NCBI RefSeq assembly: GCF_028583425.1
Contig: NC_072793.1
Location: forward strand, 99,061,689 to 99,125,688
DNA length: 64,000 nt
Origin: Eublepharis macularius
Lineage: Eukaryota > Chordata > Lepidosauria > Squamata > Eublepharidae
Direction: 5' to 3'
The notes under the pieces were generated by a model, which did no database searches, had not been told where the DNA came from, and was given only the letters and a program-made list of their open reading frames with translations. The translations under genes were made by a program, and so were the position numbers. Positions within the stretch are counted from its first letter, which is position 1, and every line of letters starts with the position of its first letter. Shown one piece after another: positions 20,125 to 31,769 of the stretch.

Positions 20125-22400
20125 CAGGCCCTATGAGAGGGGGGCGGTCAGTAGGTGCATTGCACCAGGGCCCATGGGCCCAGAGGGGGCCCAAAGAGGC
20201 CGAAAGGTGGCCCAAGAGTTTCCTGCACTTTGCATATAAAGACGAGAATATATATCTTATGCTGTTCGCCTACATAGCATAGTTTTATCCTTTACATTCC
20301 ACTAGGGGCAGCATGTGCCAGTTAGACGATCATGTGACACTCCACTCTCCAGCCAGGCAAACAGAATGTTTAGGCCAGTGGCCATTGTTGTAGTGGATGT
20401 GTTGGTGTACATGGGTGTAAACTACGGGAGGGGGGCGCTTGAGGGGCTCAAGCCTCCCCCAGATTTGGCAGGGGGGCTGAGCCCCCCAGTCAACCAGTGA
20501 ACTGCATGGGGGCTGAGGGGCTCAAAGCCTCTTGGATTTGGCCATGGGGATCAAGCAGGGACAAGCTCACATGAGGGACTCAGTTACAATGGCAGATGAA
20601 GCACAGGACTGTCCACCCCTCCTGTTGTATCATGTTACAATTTCCATGATTCTTTGGGCCTTTGTTCCTGTTTTTTGCTCATATGTATTTGTGTGTTTAT
20701 TAAGAATTTATAATTTAAATAATTTAGTTTTCTAAAATGAAATCTTTTCTAAAACTTTCACACTCACACCAGCCAGCATGCTCCAACCACCCATCATCAT
20801 GTTTTCTCTGCAATCAATGCTATTCTGTTAAGGACCAGTTTCTGTTCCTTTTAACAGGGAAAAGTCTCTATTTTATTTTACTTTTCAGTTACATTATCAT
20901 TACATTGTATTTTGGAAATGGAAAACTGGGAAGGGTAGGCCTTATGTTTTCTTGTTGAAATAGCTTTCAACCTGATGCTAACTTGCTGGAAATGGCTTTC
21001 AACAAGGTTGTTGCTGCTGTTTTTTGTTTTTTGAGGGTTGTCTTTTTGCTGTGTATGGAAGAACAGTTAGTTTTTTCATGGTAATGTGTGGGGGGGGGGC
21101 TGCTTCAGCCACTCCTACGCTCCTCTTTCAATTTCCATTCCATTTTTAAATGGAGAGGTGGTATCTATTGCAGAAAAGGACAATTCCTAAAACTGAGTGC
21201 TGTCTTTCTGAAGCAATGAAAAACCCCATATGCATGAACAGGATTGGTGGGGGTGCAAAATTTCCTTTTGCCCCGTGTGCATCCTGGAGAGAACATTGGC
21301 AAGGAATGTGCACTCTGTACATGTTCATGCTGTCCATTTTCCTGGTACCTAAAATGGTATGGTCCAGTTTTAAAGGGGTGACCAGCTAGCTAATGCCTAG
21401 AGAAGAATTTTTTTAAAAAAAGTTAAGTAGCACTTTCAAAACTACAGCAATGTATTGCTATAGGATTTGGGGGTTCTTTCAACAGATAGATATTTTGTTT
21501 TTTCTTCGAAATGACTGGAAACGCACGAAGTCTTCAAAGTCGTTTCAAAATGACTGGAAATGCATGAAGTCAAAATTGTTGCACCTACCTTTAAGATAGA
21601 AATAAAATCCTTTTGTGGATGTGGTGGAGTTACGCACAAGAAGGCAAGGCTGCATGATGACAGACCTGATGCTAACTTGCTGGAAATGAATGACACAGAT
21701 GATTCACCAGAAGAAGCCTACTTCAGAAAGTCTGTGTTTTATGTTTTGGTAGACAGTGTTATAGCAGGATTAACTGTAAGATTCAATGCTATGAAGCAGT
21801 TGGCTGAAAAGTTCAATTTCTTATGGAAATACCTCACCATGTCTGAAAGTGACTGGAAAGAAAAAGCTTTATTTTTTATCAAAACAATATCCTAATTACC
21901 TTATTGATGAGGATTTTTTGACAGAAATGCAGCATTTACCTTCAGTACATAAGGCAAATTTTGAAAATGCACAGTTAAAACCACTGGATCTGTTGAACAT
22001 ATTAACAGAATACAGACTTGGTGACCCGTTTCCAAATGTTTGTGTCAGCTTATGAATTCTTTTAACAATTCCAGTAACAGTAGTTTCTGCAGAGGCATCA
22101 TTTAGCAAACTCAAGCTGATTAAGAATTTTTTAAGGTCTCAAGAACGTCTTGTGGATTTGGCCAGGCTGAGTATTGAATCAAACATTGCCAGAACTATTA
22201 ATTTTGATGCTGTCATTAGAAATTTTTCACCAAAAAAGGCAAGGAAAGCTCATTTTTAAGTAAATACAAAGCCTATTTTTTCACCTTTTTTGACCTTATG
22301 CTTAAAACCATTATGGATAAAAAAATAATGGCTAATGGAGCAGGAAAGGGGCCCTGAAATTTTTTTGCACCGCCTCATAAAATTTCTCTCAGAAGCCCTG
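20125..22400 (+). mobile_element. hAT transposon (2.3 kb), degraded, with 8-bp duplication
   Basis: Perfect flanking gggctgat at 20117-20124 and 22401-22408. Ends: caggccctatgagagggg on the left and cagggcttctgagagaaa (reverse complement) on the right. It carries a decayed transposase (about 21560-22259). A G-rich segment at about 20420-20540 (gggaggggggcgcttgaggg) may be a further insertion. Confidence 0.85.
21560..22259 (+). pseudogene. hAT transposase C-terminal remnant
   Basis: Split by a frameshift near 21860-21895 and a stop at 22053-22055. The first piece includes EEAYFRKSVFYVLVDSVIAG and LTVRFNAMKQLAEKFNFLW. The second includes DPFPNVCVSL. After the stop comes PVTVVSAEASFSKLKLIKNF then RSQERLVDLARLSIE, the conserved hAT dimerisation domain (S-A-E-x-S-F-S-K-L-K). 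The N-terminal BED/RNase-H half is not readable. Inactive. Confidence 0.85.
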
Positions 22401-22408
22401 GGGCTGAT

Positions 22409-22670
22409 GGTAAGTAATACATTAAAGCAGGACAAGGTAAAGGCTCTGTGATATTCAGAGAATTCTAATGTATAGATGTAGTCTGCTGGGACAAACTTTT
22501 TTCCACAATTCCCAGTTTCCGGAACAGATTTAACCTGTGCTCTTATCAACTTGAAGGGCTATATCCCATATTCATCATTTAATTATTCATTTAGCTTAAA
22601 AGAGCCCAAGATGCTATAGGGCTGGGAGAGTAAAACCATGAAGTTGTTGTAATTTCTCCTCAACAGCTCT
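22409..22670 (-). pseudogene. Minus-strand LINE, second part after hAT interruption
   Basis: Lies between the hAT right duplication and the resumed L2. Inferred to continue 19697-20124 from position; coding similarity is weak. Confidence 0.35.
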
Positions 22671-23150
22671 CACCCACCCATAGGCAGATGACACTCAGCT
22701 CTATCTCATACTCCCAGCAGATCAAAGGGATGTTGTACACTATAAACAGGTGCCTAGAGGTCATTTTAGAATGGATGAGGGATAACAAACTGAAACTTAA
22801 TCACAATAAAACTAAGGTGCTACTGGTGCGGGGGGAAGGTGCAACCTAGGAAATGGGCTCTTTCCTGTCCTAAATGGGGTTGCCCTGCCCCTAAAGAAGC
22901 AGGTTCACAGTTCCTGGATTCAGACTTCCTGTTAGATAAACAAGCAGCATTAATAGCCAGGGCTGCCTTTTGTCAGCATACATACACTGGAAGACTACTC
23001 CAGGTAAGTCCCAGCTTCCCCCCCCACTCCCTCCAGGGGGGAATAGCAACTTGGGGACCCTACTATCATGGAGACCCTATTTGAGTAGAAAGGCAGCACA
23101 TAAATGTTTTAAATTAACACAGAAATATCTACTAATAAAGCTTGGAATCA
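22671..23150 (+). pseudogene. L2-type LINE, second half of the split copy
   Basis: Resumes with ADDTQLYLILP (catalytic ADD and the L2 signature TQLY), then a frameshifted MRDNKLKLN-type segment and DSDFLLDKQAALIARAAFC, matching the L2 RT tail. It ends in a gagtagaaaggcagcacata then aatgttttaaatta tail. Same orientation as 19340-19696. Confidence 0.75.
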
Positions 23151-23602
23151 TTCTGAGTTAAAGTAGGGGCTAATACAATGCTGCAGAAGGAAAAAACGAG
23201 AACTGGGAAAACTGAAAAGAACCATGATGAAACTGAAGGCCTGTGAAATCTAGGGTTTTTCTAATTGGTTTCTCAGCACTATCAAGCTACTGGAAGGGTC
23301 CACAGTTCATTGCCAGAGTTCATGGAATGCACATATGAGCTCTCAGGTCAGTATTCTGCATTTCCTGTAGAAAGAACTCAGGCATCAGAGTGGAGAATGG
23401 CTTTTGCTATGAACCTGGATACCAGATAAAATAGAAAACGTTTAGCCATATCAGTCAATGGTCTGACACAGAAAATGAAAATGTCTTATTTCCTAGTTGA
23501 ACACAATCGGTGACTTGCATACCATTTAAACATTACTTAAACTGAGACCATTGTTGCTGCAGTTCTATGATTACTGCCTTGCTTTTCAGTAACACATGAA
23601 AT
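23151..23602. other. Unassigned non-coding DNA
   Basis: No gene or repeat recognised. Confidence 0.4.
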
Positions 23603-23614
23603 ATCCATCCATGT

Positions 23615-23826
23615 GTGGAGGAGAGTGCCCTCAAGTCATAGCTGGCTTATGGAAATCCCTGGTGGGGCTTTTCACGGCAAGAGACTAACAGGTGGTTTGC
23701 CACTGCCTGCCTCTGCAACTCTGGTCTTCATTGGAGGTCTCCCATCTAATTACTAACCTAGGCCAACCTTGCTTAGCTTCTGAGATCTGACAAGATCAGG
23801 CTCATCTGAGATATCCAGGTCAAAGC
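23615..23826 (-). repeat. 5S rRNA-derived SINE, minus strand, with 12-bp duplication
   Basis: Flanked by atccatccatgt at 23603-23614 and 23827-23838. Read in reverse, it begins with the 5S-like head (gcctgatcttgtcagatctc, gaagctaagcaaggttggcc, gatgggagacc), followed by the same body as the copy at 19021. The complete head and clean duplication mark ordinary LINE-driven insertion. Confidence 0.9.
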
Positions 23827-23944
23827 ATCCATCCATGTACAGGGGGTCTATTAGTGGATTCTTGTCCAATTGTTGGTGGACTCCCTAATACATGCTGGTT
23901 GCTGCCATTCTTATAAAGAATGTTGGTCAGATAAGGTGGATTTT

Positions 23945-24101
23945 AGGTTGCCAATTGCCTGGAGAAAAAAGTGTCCTGTCTCTTTAACGGAGGCTTAATG
24001 GAACGTTATTTTCCACAACACTATGAAAACTTTCAGCTGCCCCTTTACATGCATTAATCATTAAAGGGCAGGACATTTTTCTTTAGGCCAGTTGCCAACC
24101 T
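23945..24101. mobile_element. GGTTGCC-type palindromic MITE
   Basis: Left arm aggttgccaattgcctggag then aaaaaagtgtcctgtctctt; right arm is its near-complement (agggcaggacatttttcttt, aggccagttgccaacctt). About 50-bp arms with a short loop. No convincing duplication. Confidence 0.75.
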
Positions 24102-24109
24102 TGTTTTGT

Positions 24110-24842
24110 TTTCATCAAGGAAGCACGTGGGAGTTTAAATATGAGTTTAAATATGTTAGCAGTCAGATCTCTCCTCACACAGTTTGAGCAGCTGGCTGGC
24201 CAACAGCCCCCTTCATGCCCCAGAGATGTGTAACTTAAGACAATGAGGCTCCCAGGAAGCTCTTGACTCATCCCGTCAACACTCAACCTTGCTCCCCCCA
24301 CCTATCCACCCTAATCAAGCAACAGCCAAGCTATTCAGCACAACTGGCAGCTTTCCCCACACAGTGCTAAAAGGGTCATCAATAGTTTACCTTAGGAAAC
24401 CTCTCCCAACTTCATTGTCCAAGAAGACAGCCATTAAACAATTGTTTTGGGGGCAAAGACATCAGCTTGCCCCAGAGAGCATTCCACTCTATAACTGGCC
24501 TACCCTTCTCCTTGAAACACTGGTTGTTTTGCTATCTTCATGGATCTCTGTCTTCAAGACTGGTAATTGTTGGCCTCCTTGAACTGCTTTCTCCTCTTTT
24601 CCTCCCTGATTTTCTTAGTTAACCTTGGATGTGTGCTGTGTCTGATTTTGTGTATGTTTGCCTTTTATTTCTCTTTAATAAAAAACCCTTTCTAGTTGAA
24701 TATCTGCCTGATTTATTTGAAAGTTCTCTAAGGAATAATCCCCGTAAACATTGGTGGAGACACCTAGTTACCCCCTCTTTCTTGCCTCCTTAAGGCTAAT
24801 TTCCCCAACTAATTAAGGAGACCTCCTGTTTGTGTAACATAT
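24110..24842 (+). other. Possible solo LTR or LTR-like segment
   Basis: A poly(A) signal (ctttaataaaaaacccttt) at about 24675, a following R/U5-sized stretch with acattggtggagacacc, and an end in gtgtaaca at about 24838 resemble an endogenous retroviral LTR. The 5' TG end and target duplication could not be located, and no internal genes are present. Confidence 0.3.
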
Positions 24843-25989
24843 AGTGCAATATACTCCCAGAGTTTACACAGTCAAAAGATTCTGAGTATGGACTCTTACT
24901 TAATAAACATAAAACATACCTGTGGATCACAGGGGTTCTAGTGAAAAGTAAAACTGCAAGACTGTGATCAATCTGTTTTCCATGTAATGCAGGCAGATTG
25001 CATGTTCACTCACAAATCTAGCCTTTTACTGTGTCAGGCTATGAATCCACCTTGATAAGTACTTATTCTGTGTGGCAGTGGTTCCTTAGGATCACAAGGA
25101 GTGCAAGGTCTTTCCCATCTCCTACTACCTGGCCAATTTTAACTGCAGAGCAGGTGTTCAGTTAAGGCCCTACCTGTCCTGCATAAGGTGTGCACATCAG
25201 TATTCTGACACATGGAGGAGTCCTGTAATAAAACAGGCATGCACTTAGAAGAGTTTCTCTTTTCCCCTGCCCCCTTGCCATTGGGGCTGAGATGTGACAA
25301 ACTGCTCGTGCACACGGAAGCAAAGACATTAAATTGCATCTGTAGTCTAGCTCAGCTCTACTAGTGCTGCACCAAAATTTGACACTGGAATTGTAGGGTT
25401 GTTTATTCTAATTGTAAGATGAAATTAATCATACATTATCTGCTTCACCAGTCCAAACATGGACTCCTGCATTAGCACCTACTTTCTTTAGGCTTGAATC
25501 TTTCAGGGAATAAGATGCAAATTCCAAGGACTGCATGACTTCATGAAACCTGTCAAATCCTGATTACAGCACAATGCTGGTAGGGTGGTGGAGAGGGAAA
25601 GGATGCTCAGTTTATCTACAACAAACTGACAATAAGTGTTGTGTAATAATAATCTGTTCTTAAAGTAACCGTCACTAATAGAGAAAGGTTTAACATTTAA
25701 CCTGTTTACTTGCCAATTTGTGTTATCTAGAGTGTTCCTTGGTTACTTTTATTTAATTTTAATCCCACATTTTGTGCTTCCTTGTCAGGTTCTGTTTAAT
25801 CATCTTTTCTTTTCTTTTGTTAGCAGGGGTCTAGTCTAACCCCCTTGTCAATGCAGGCTAGCTAACAGATAATTCTAAATTTTCATGCACTGAAATAAAG
25901 GAACATACTTGCTAATTTTTGAATGGTAAGAGGGTCTATCTGAAGTACAGTGAAGGATTAAAGAGAGCAATTCTAAGTAGGTCTAGTCT
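24843..25989. other. Unassigned non-coding DNA
   Basis: No gene-like frame or recognised repeat. Confidence 0.4.
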
Positions 25990-26852
25990 GTCCCTGTCAG
26001 GAAAGTGTTTTTAAGATGACACTAAAAATGGAGCAACGAGCATCCTCCAAGGGCTGGGTAGCCCTTTCTCCTCAACCAGAATGCTTAGAGCTGTGAGGGG
26101 GAGACTTTCTAAAGTTGGATGCAGCATTTGGTATTGAATGCTGTAACAGACAGAAAGCTTATCCTGACCCAAGATGAAAAAAGCCATGCTTCTACAACTC
26201 AATTGGCAGGGAGACAATGCCTTTGCCTGGGCAACACCCCCACCCCAAGTTGTACCTTCCCTCCATGGAGTTAAATTAAAGGAATGTTTCCAAAGCCAAT
26301 AGGAGGGAAGGGGTCAGCCAGTGGCAGTGCTCCCTCAAGTCCCGATTGGCAAGGACATAATGCTGTTGCCAGGGTAGCTTCAAAAATGCACCTTCCCCCC
26401 TCTCCTCCAATGGAGTTAAATTGAAGGAACATTTCTGAAGCCAATTGGCAGGGGGAGATGCCAGTGCTCCTCTGCTTTTAATGGTCCATTTGGCAGAGAT
26501 AATGCCAATGCCCAGGAAGAGCTGAAAAATGCACTCATCCGCACTGAACTCATTCCCCTTCCCACTGATATAATGCTAAGCGCTCAATTTCTTCCCTTGG
26601 AATCCAATTGGTTGATAAACTTGCCATTAAGGAAAAACAAGATGCTGCTGCCAGCCCAGCTTCTACCATGTAGTAAGAACCAAAATGAAGCATACAAACT
26701 TTTAAGATGGGTGAGTGGGTGAGGGGGAGTTGTTACAGCATCTTTTCCTAAATGGGGTTCACTGTTCTAGAAGCTGCTTTAACAAAATGAAATAGCAAAT
26801 TCTATATTCTAGATGCATTTCTGGCACATTTATTTCATTTTGCACATCCCTA
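25990..26852. mobile_element. Non-autonomous hAT-like repeat (TGCACATCCCTA end), family B
   Basis: Contains two internal repeats of about 165 bp (cc(a/t)ccaatggagttaaatt, gccaat(t/a)ggcaggg(g)) and ends tagaagctgctttaacaaaa ... tttcattttgcacatcccta. The same end occurs at 46190-46284 and 47620-47700. The left end was not resolved. Confidence 0.55.
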
Positions 26853-27004
26853 GTCAATAGAGAGTGTAAAGACAGCAGAAGACTGCCAAAGTGGAAGGTA
26901 AAAGGTTGTACATATACACTGCCATAAGGAAGACTGTGCCACAAATACTGCATCTCAGGTGGGGGAGATGAAGAAACTATCCCAGTCTTCTTCCAAGAAG
27001 TTCA

Positions 27005-27135
27005 CCTTGTCATATAGCTAGGCTAAGAGAGTGTGACTGGGCCAAAGTTACCCAGGAAACTTTGTAACAGAGGGAGGATTTGAACCTGGATCTTTCCATT
27101 CCTACTTCAACCACTATACAACACTGGGTCATGAT
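27005..27135 (-). repeat. CORE-SINE/MIR-like fragment, minus strand
   Basis: aagagagtgtgactgggcca, gatttgaacctggatctttc and ttcaaccactatacaacact match the element at 13800-14003. Confidence 0.65.
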
Positions 27136-27492
27136 ATGCTTATGCATTTTAACTTATTTCAATGCATAAATTATTAATCAGGCATAGATAAATAGAAGAG
27201 CCCCCCCCCCCGCCGAACTGAATGAAACTCTAGTAAAAAGATTTGCGACTTGTTCATCTGCAAAGTGCAACAGGAAAATGGCTGGCTTCTAACTCATTAT
27301 CATCATCAATATATCCAATTCTCAACGTTGCCAAAAAGCAGGGGAGGGTCCTGGGCTCTTTTGGCCTTTGAGGGAGGAGGCCTCATAGAGGCCAGGGCCA
27401 GCATCTGTTATCAGGCAACTTGCATAACTAACCCAGGCCTGGTGGGGGGCAGTTAAAAGGTAGGTTTGTTGGTGGGTGAGAAGGAAGCAGAG
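27136..27492. other. Unassigned non-coding DNA
   Basis: Contains a C homopolymer near 27201. No gene or repeat recognised. Confidence 0.4.
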
Positions 27493-27650
27493 AATAGGGT
27501 TCCCATTCCCCCGGTAGGGGCAGGGGATCCCCCGCTTTCACCCTGCACCCCCACCCCCACTTACCTGGCCAGCAGGAGAGGAAGGTATGTGAACAGGCCT
27601 CCCAGGTATGCTCCTGGGGCAGTTTCCCCCAAGGACCCCTTTAGGAACTG
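27493..27650 (+). repeat. GC-rich dispersed repeat, copy 2
   Basis: agggttcccattcccccggt, gggatcccccgctttcaccc and cttacctggccagcaggaga align with copies at 15437 and 38532. Confidence 0.6.
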
Positions 27651-30045
27651 CAGACATGTACAGCTAAAATTCTGCTTTGGGAATATTCAGGCATTTTACC
27701 TGAAGTGTCACTATAAAGAAAACAAAATAACCCCAAGCCAGTCAATATTATTTAAAAGACCCAGTTCCATCTCCTCACAGATGCTAAAATGCTTGATGTA
27801 TCTTAGAGTTGTCCCCAGAAGTTTTTACCTTGTTTTCTGCCACAGAGTCCACTGAATAATATGCACTTTTCACACTTCTGATTAGATGGAAAACATGATA
27901 AATGGAGGCAATCAGTGACCATTCTTCATTAAGATTCCAAGCCCCACGATTAGCAAACTATCAGCAAATACAGATGTGCTATATCTAAATTAACATGAAA
28001 TATAAATTAAGGCTGATTGTATTCATCAAATGCCATGAAGAAGCGAAATGACCACTTAATGTTGTCGCCAATATTCCTTACCTAAATTTGCATGTATTTC
28101 AAGCAGTAGCTTCTCAAAAAGATTTAAACATATTTTATGCTTGTGAGAACAACTTGAAGCATATACTATATACCTTATGTAAAAGTTTATCGCTGAGTGA
28201 AAATAAACCCTGTTGAGGTCACTTTTTACTTGAGCTGGTTCATTACACTGTCTCCTTGTGCCGTAAGATTTGAATGTCATGCTAAGTGGTCCACGAGTGC
28301 AGCTTGTAACTCTGATGAATATTTATAAAGGACCAACATCATAAGGATACCTGTTTACAGATTCCTTGAAGGAGAAAAGTCATACCTTTCACTAAGGCCT
28401 GATAACCCTCTCTGATCTGGGCTTGCCTCTTTGGTGTGTAACACTGAAACACATGAATTAAATTAAGACAATATGGAGAAAATGGGTTGAAAGGAGAAGT
28501 GAAAGTGGGAAATTTCTGTCACAACATCTTGGCATCAGAACTTGAACCAGACAGCCCTGTCTAGAGGTTCTGTGAGGCTTGGTAGCTGCTATTTACACTT
28601 ATAAGCAATTTGGTCAATTCACTGCGGTACAGTGAAGCACAGGTAACAAGATATATGGGTCTGACACATTGTACAACTTTGCTCCATGGGGTGTACATTC
28701 CTCTGGATTTGTTTCATTGGTGCCTGAGTTGCTAGAACCTGACACATTCCAAATGGCTTTCCTTTCCACTGTAGAAAAGCTAGTTTAATTTGAAAACTTA
28801 TTGCTTTTACTCTTTTGTGCTTTCATTTACGTAGATCTGATTTATTGCAGGACTTTATAAATGATTAGGGAAGTAGGATATCACTTTCACTTTCACGAGC
28901 TATGTCTAGTATCTAGTATGAGGAAGGGGGTAAAACTATAAGCAGCAGTCTGGGATACCCCAGTACAACTATAAATCTGTTAAAATACATACCATGATAT
29001 CTGTGAAGAGCCCCTGTACATAACATTTGCCAAGTGTTCCTTTTAATATACATAGAAAATATGCAGAGGTAGAACCTGGGAAAGTCTGAAGCCCCACACT
29101 CAAGAATTTAAAGAAAGAAAGAGCATAAATCTATAAATGCACACTATAAATGCACAAATCTACATTTTTGTGCTTCTATATATTTATATTCTATATATAT
29201 TTATTAAAGAAATATAACTTGTATAATAAACTACCCTCAAAACAATATGTTGAAAATAAAATATATGTTGGGGGGTGGAGGTCTACTATAAGCCAGCTTG
29301 TGTGTATGTTTAATATTTTTCCCCTTGGTCATTTGTTTGGTAATTATTCCTGATTTTACCTTAGAAAGTGCTTGTTTGCTTTTAAATGCTATTTCACAAC
29401 ACATGTATAGATCACTTAAAAATTAGGTAAGTCCCCTGTTTAATGGTAGCTAACTGGTAGCTCAGGCTTCCCAAAGCCTGGTTTCTTTCCCAAAGTCTCC
29501 TGATAAATTTATGCTTTTCTTCTGAATTCACAAAAGGCATTTCCCCAGGGCCTTTCTGAAGAATGATTACAATGTTAACTGCTGAAATCTCTAGAAGGAA
29601 CATCAAGAGGATGATCAACTGTGTTTTGAAAACTTCCAAAAGGCGCTGTCTGGGGGAAATGCCTAAACATCTTAAAATACTGAAGCTCATTAAGAGTTAA
29701 TAACTGTACTTATAAATGAGCATTTAAAGTCACTGAATAGCTGGGTGTGAAATACTATTGTGTTCCTATTAACTCCAAGCAGCATCTTTAAATTCCTAAA
29801 AGCGATGCCCGGATTTTCAAGTCAATATTAATTTTACACTTGGCACCACAAGAGAGCGAGAGCAGCTGAGTTCACAAGGGGTCAGTCTAATAAAGAGACA
29901 ATAGTGAAAAATCAGAAAGCTCAAGATTGAGTTCACTTACCCAGGCACTGAAAGTCTCCTAACCAACCAGAACAGAGCTTTGTAATTAGGGGTAACAGCA
30001 GCATTGGGGCCCTGCAAGAGATGGCTGATCCATATGGGAGGCATT
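27651..30045. other. Unassigned non-coding DNA
   Basis: About 2.4 kb of AT-rich sequence without a credible gene. All frames are short and lack recognisable domains; no repeat family recognised. Confidence 0.4.
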
Positions 30046-30063
30046 AACAATTAAGGTATTACT

Positions 30064-30974
30064 GACTTCCTGTTTGGGATCCATGGAGGTCTAACGCAGC
30101 TCCACTTGCGGAGCTGACCGGACTGCCGTTTTAACTGGCCGGCGGGGTGAAAATAGCCCGCGGCCGACTGCTCTCAGGCGGGGAGCAGGCAAAGAACGCT
30201 CAAGACCCTAGGGTGAGCTAGATCTCGGACGAGGGGGGGCTCTACACAACGGGTCCCCTCCCGATCCTTGAGGTCCCACCTTGCGACGGGTCGGCTATAA
30301 TCTCTGCGGCAGTTTTGGGGCCAATTCGGCTGGCATAAGACCTACATACCCAAGCTTCGATTGGGGGAAGAAGCTGAGAGGAGAACTTAAAATCGAAACA
30401 GCGATTACAACCCGAGAAAAGTGAAGAGAAGGTAAAGATCATTATCTTCTGAGACGGGACAGATTGATAAAAACAGAGAGGAAAAAAAGTAGATTTTTAA
30501 ACTGCAACAGACTAGTGAAAAGGAGGGGAAGACTCGGCAGGAATTGAATTTAAAAAGAGACTAAGTTTAAAGAAGTTATTAAAGAAATGGGACTATTGTT
30601 TTGAATACCTGTGGCTTTGGAGCTGTGAGAAAAAGACACCATCGCGAGATCTGCTGTGGGAAGACGGGAGACAGGAAGTGCGTAATAACAACAGAGTGGC
30701 TGGAGAGAAGCGGCCCTTGCTGGAGGGCAGGAAGTAGGGAATCGCCATTTTTGAAAGGGGAAGGGTCGCGGCTTCAGCGGAAGAGGAAGTAGGCCATCTT
30801 GGATTACAAAATCATAGAGAAACCATAGAGAAAAGACGCCCGACATTTTGGACTCTTTAAAATTTAATTTCTATAAGAAGACCGGGACATTTAAAATAGA
30901 AAAACGTTAAATTTTACGCCACGGAGTTAAGGAAGAGAGCGGATTCGTGGGAGCGAGCTAAAGCAAGCCCCACG
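30064..30974 (+). promoter_or_regulatory. L1 5' UTR / internal promoter region
   Basis: Starts gacttcctgtttgggatcca directly after the duplication. It is more CpG-rich than the flanks in its first 250 bp (ggccggcggggtg, gcccgcggccgac) and becomes purine-rich toward ORF1. In L1 elements this region carries the internal RNA polymerase II promoter; no specific factor site is claimed. Confidence 0.75.
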
Positions 30975-31769
30975 ATGTCAAAAAAAGAGTGGCAATCGGC
31001 AATAGAAAACCTGGATAAAAACCTGGACAAAAAACTTTTAGATATGATTAAAGAACTTAAGGACACGAAATTGGAGCTGATAAAAGAGGTTAAAGAGGTT
31101 ACACAGACAGTAAAATCGGAGCTGTCAGAAGTGAAAAAAGGTATGGAAACAATACGAAGTGAATTACAAGGAACGCAGCAGAGAGTTAAAACAGTAGAAG
31201 ACGCGATGGAGAATTTAGCAGACACGCAACAAACAGAGATGAGATTGGTGAAGGGGAGAATGTCAGTTGCAGAAACTAAACATATGGAGAAGCAGCTACG
31301 TTTTCGTGGCTTGCCAGAAGTGGAAGGAAAGTCAGCGCAAGAACAGATGACTGAGGTGTTGGCTGAGTACCTGGGGAAGGAGGAGGAGGAAGTTGTGGCT
31401 ATCCTAGATGTGGCATACCGTGTGAATTCGAGAATAGCAACCCAGAGGAAACTACCAAGAGATGTGATTGTGCAGTTTACAACACGAAATATGAAAGAGA
31501 GGATTGTGACAAAACAGTTTCAAGATCCATTGGAGATTGATGGCAAGACGATTATTATAATGAAGGAACTGCCCAGATCAGTGTTACTGGACCGGAAAAA
31601 ATATAAAGTGCTAATTCAGATTTTGAAGGACATGAAAATCAGGTACAGATGGGAGTTACCGGAAGGAGTGTCCTTTGAGTTTGGAGGGGCCAAAAAACGC
31701 ATCAGATCTGAGCGAGAGATGGAGCGATTTATTAAGGACAATGAAAAAGACTTACCAACAAGATCATGA
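30975..31769 (+). CDS. L1 ORF1 protein (RNA-binding chaperone, 264 aa)
   Basis: Residues 1 to about 95 are Lys/Glu-rich with regular Leu/Ile spacing, a coiled coil for trimer formation. An RRM-like region follows (KQLRFRGLPEVEGK at about 107-120, then VLDVAYRV- and RDVIVQF-type strands), then the C-terminal domain (MKELPRSVLLDRKKY through RMERFIKD-type basic/acidic residues). In L1 elements ORF1p coats the RNA in cis and forms the retrotransposition particle. No stop or frameshift. Its TGA stop overlaps the ORF2 ATG in ATGA (31766-31769). Confidence 0.94.
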   Translation: MSKKEWQSAIENLDKNLDKKLLDMIKELKDTKLELIKEVKEVTQTVKSELSEVKKGMETIRSELQGTQQRVKTVEDAMENLADTQQTEMRLVKGRMSVAETKHMEKQLRFRGLPEVEGKSAQEQMTEVLAEYLGKEEEEVVAILDVAYRVNSRIATQRKLPRDVIVQFTTRNMKERIVTKQFQDPLEIDGKTIIIMKELPRSVLLDRKKYKVLIQILKDMKIRYRWELPEGVSFEFGGAKKRIRSEREMERFIKDNEKDLPTRS

